Positions 5,999 to 6,023 of a stretch of DNA of 6,023 nt are shown here, piece after piece (the stretch's first letter is position 1; every line of letters starts with the position of its first letter). The position numbers were made by a program, and so were the translations under genes. The notes under the pieces are model-generated. The model was not told the DNA's origin. It saw nothing but the letters and a program-made list of their open reading frames with translations, and ran no database searches. Location of the stretch: NCBI GenBank assembly GCA_018829425.1, contig JAHJUA010000056.1, forward strand, positions 1 to 6,023. The letters are read 5' to 3'. The DNA is from Nanobdellota archaeon. Its GTDB lineage: Archaea > Nanobdellota > Nanobdellia > Pacearchaeales > GW2011-AR1.

Positions 5999-6023
5999 TT
6001 GCTGAGATTAGCACGCGCCGAAG

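Noticed and set aside
6001..6023. Possible end of an RNA gene at the right edge (GC-rich, GCTGAGATTAGC mini-hairpin)
   Set aside because: Only 23 bases are visible, with a 3-bp stem; not enough for tRNA or terminator identification.
1..6023. Archaellum (motility) operon
   Set aside because: No FlaF, FlaG or FlaH/KaiC-like gene is visible and the platform is encoded by two separate F-family genes, so a pilus-type system is the better reading.
1..6023. CRISPR array, insertion sequence or defence system
   Set aside because: I see no spaced direct repeats, transposase or terminal inverted repeats on either strand; the ATPase is of the pilus type.

Overview
The window is most likely chromosomal DNA from an archaeon, probably a small-genome DPANN-type lineage (Woesearchaeota/Pacearchaeota-like). 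The signs are an archaeal-type GspE/VirB11-like secretion ATPase, two separately encoded TadC/FlaJ-like membrane proteins, a class III (archaeal) prepilin with an RRG cleavage site and Glu at +5, genes packed end to start, and TATA-like boxes 24-28 nt upstream of start codons that have no Shine-Dalgarno sequence (leaderless pattern). The lineage is inferred from protein style; there is no rRNA or marker gene to prove it.

Layout: almost everything lies on the minus strand and reads from right to left. First comes a major-type pilin (5962-5390), followed with one base between by the assembly ATPase (5388-3844). Then a 147-codon gene of unknown function sits on the opposite strand (3399-3842), ending one base from the ATPase stop. 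A 102-bp gap (3297-3398) holds back-to-back promoters. Leftward from it runs a second minus-strand cluster: a 56-aa helical protein missed by ordinary length cut-offs (3296-3126), a TadC-like protein with a long cytoplasmic N-terminus (3126-1702), a 99-aa three-helix membrane protein (1700-1401), a second TadC-like protein (1399-551), and a pilin-like minor subunit (550 to beyond the left edge).

Together these encode the core of an archaeal type IV pilus-like machine. The hexameric ATPase powers assembly, the two F-family proteins form the membrane platform, and the two pilin-like proteins are filament subunits. The prepilin peptidase that would process them is not in the window. The adhesive, DNA-uptake or motility role cannot be read from the sequence; no archaellum-specific genes (FlaF, FlaG, FlaH) are visible.

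The parts that look least described are the accessory pieces wedged into this otherwise recognisable set: the 56-aa protein, the 99-aa membrane protein lying between the two platform halves, the roughly 215-residue N-terminal extension of the first platform protein, and the reversed orphan gene that splits the locus into two apparent transcription units.
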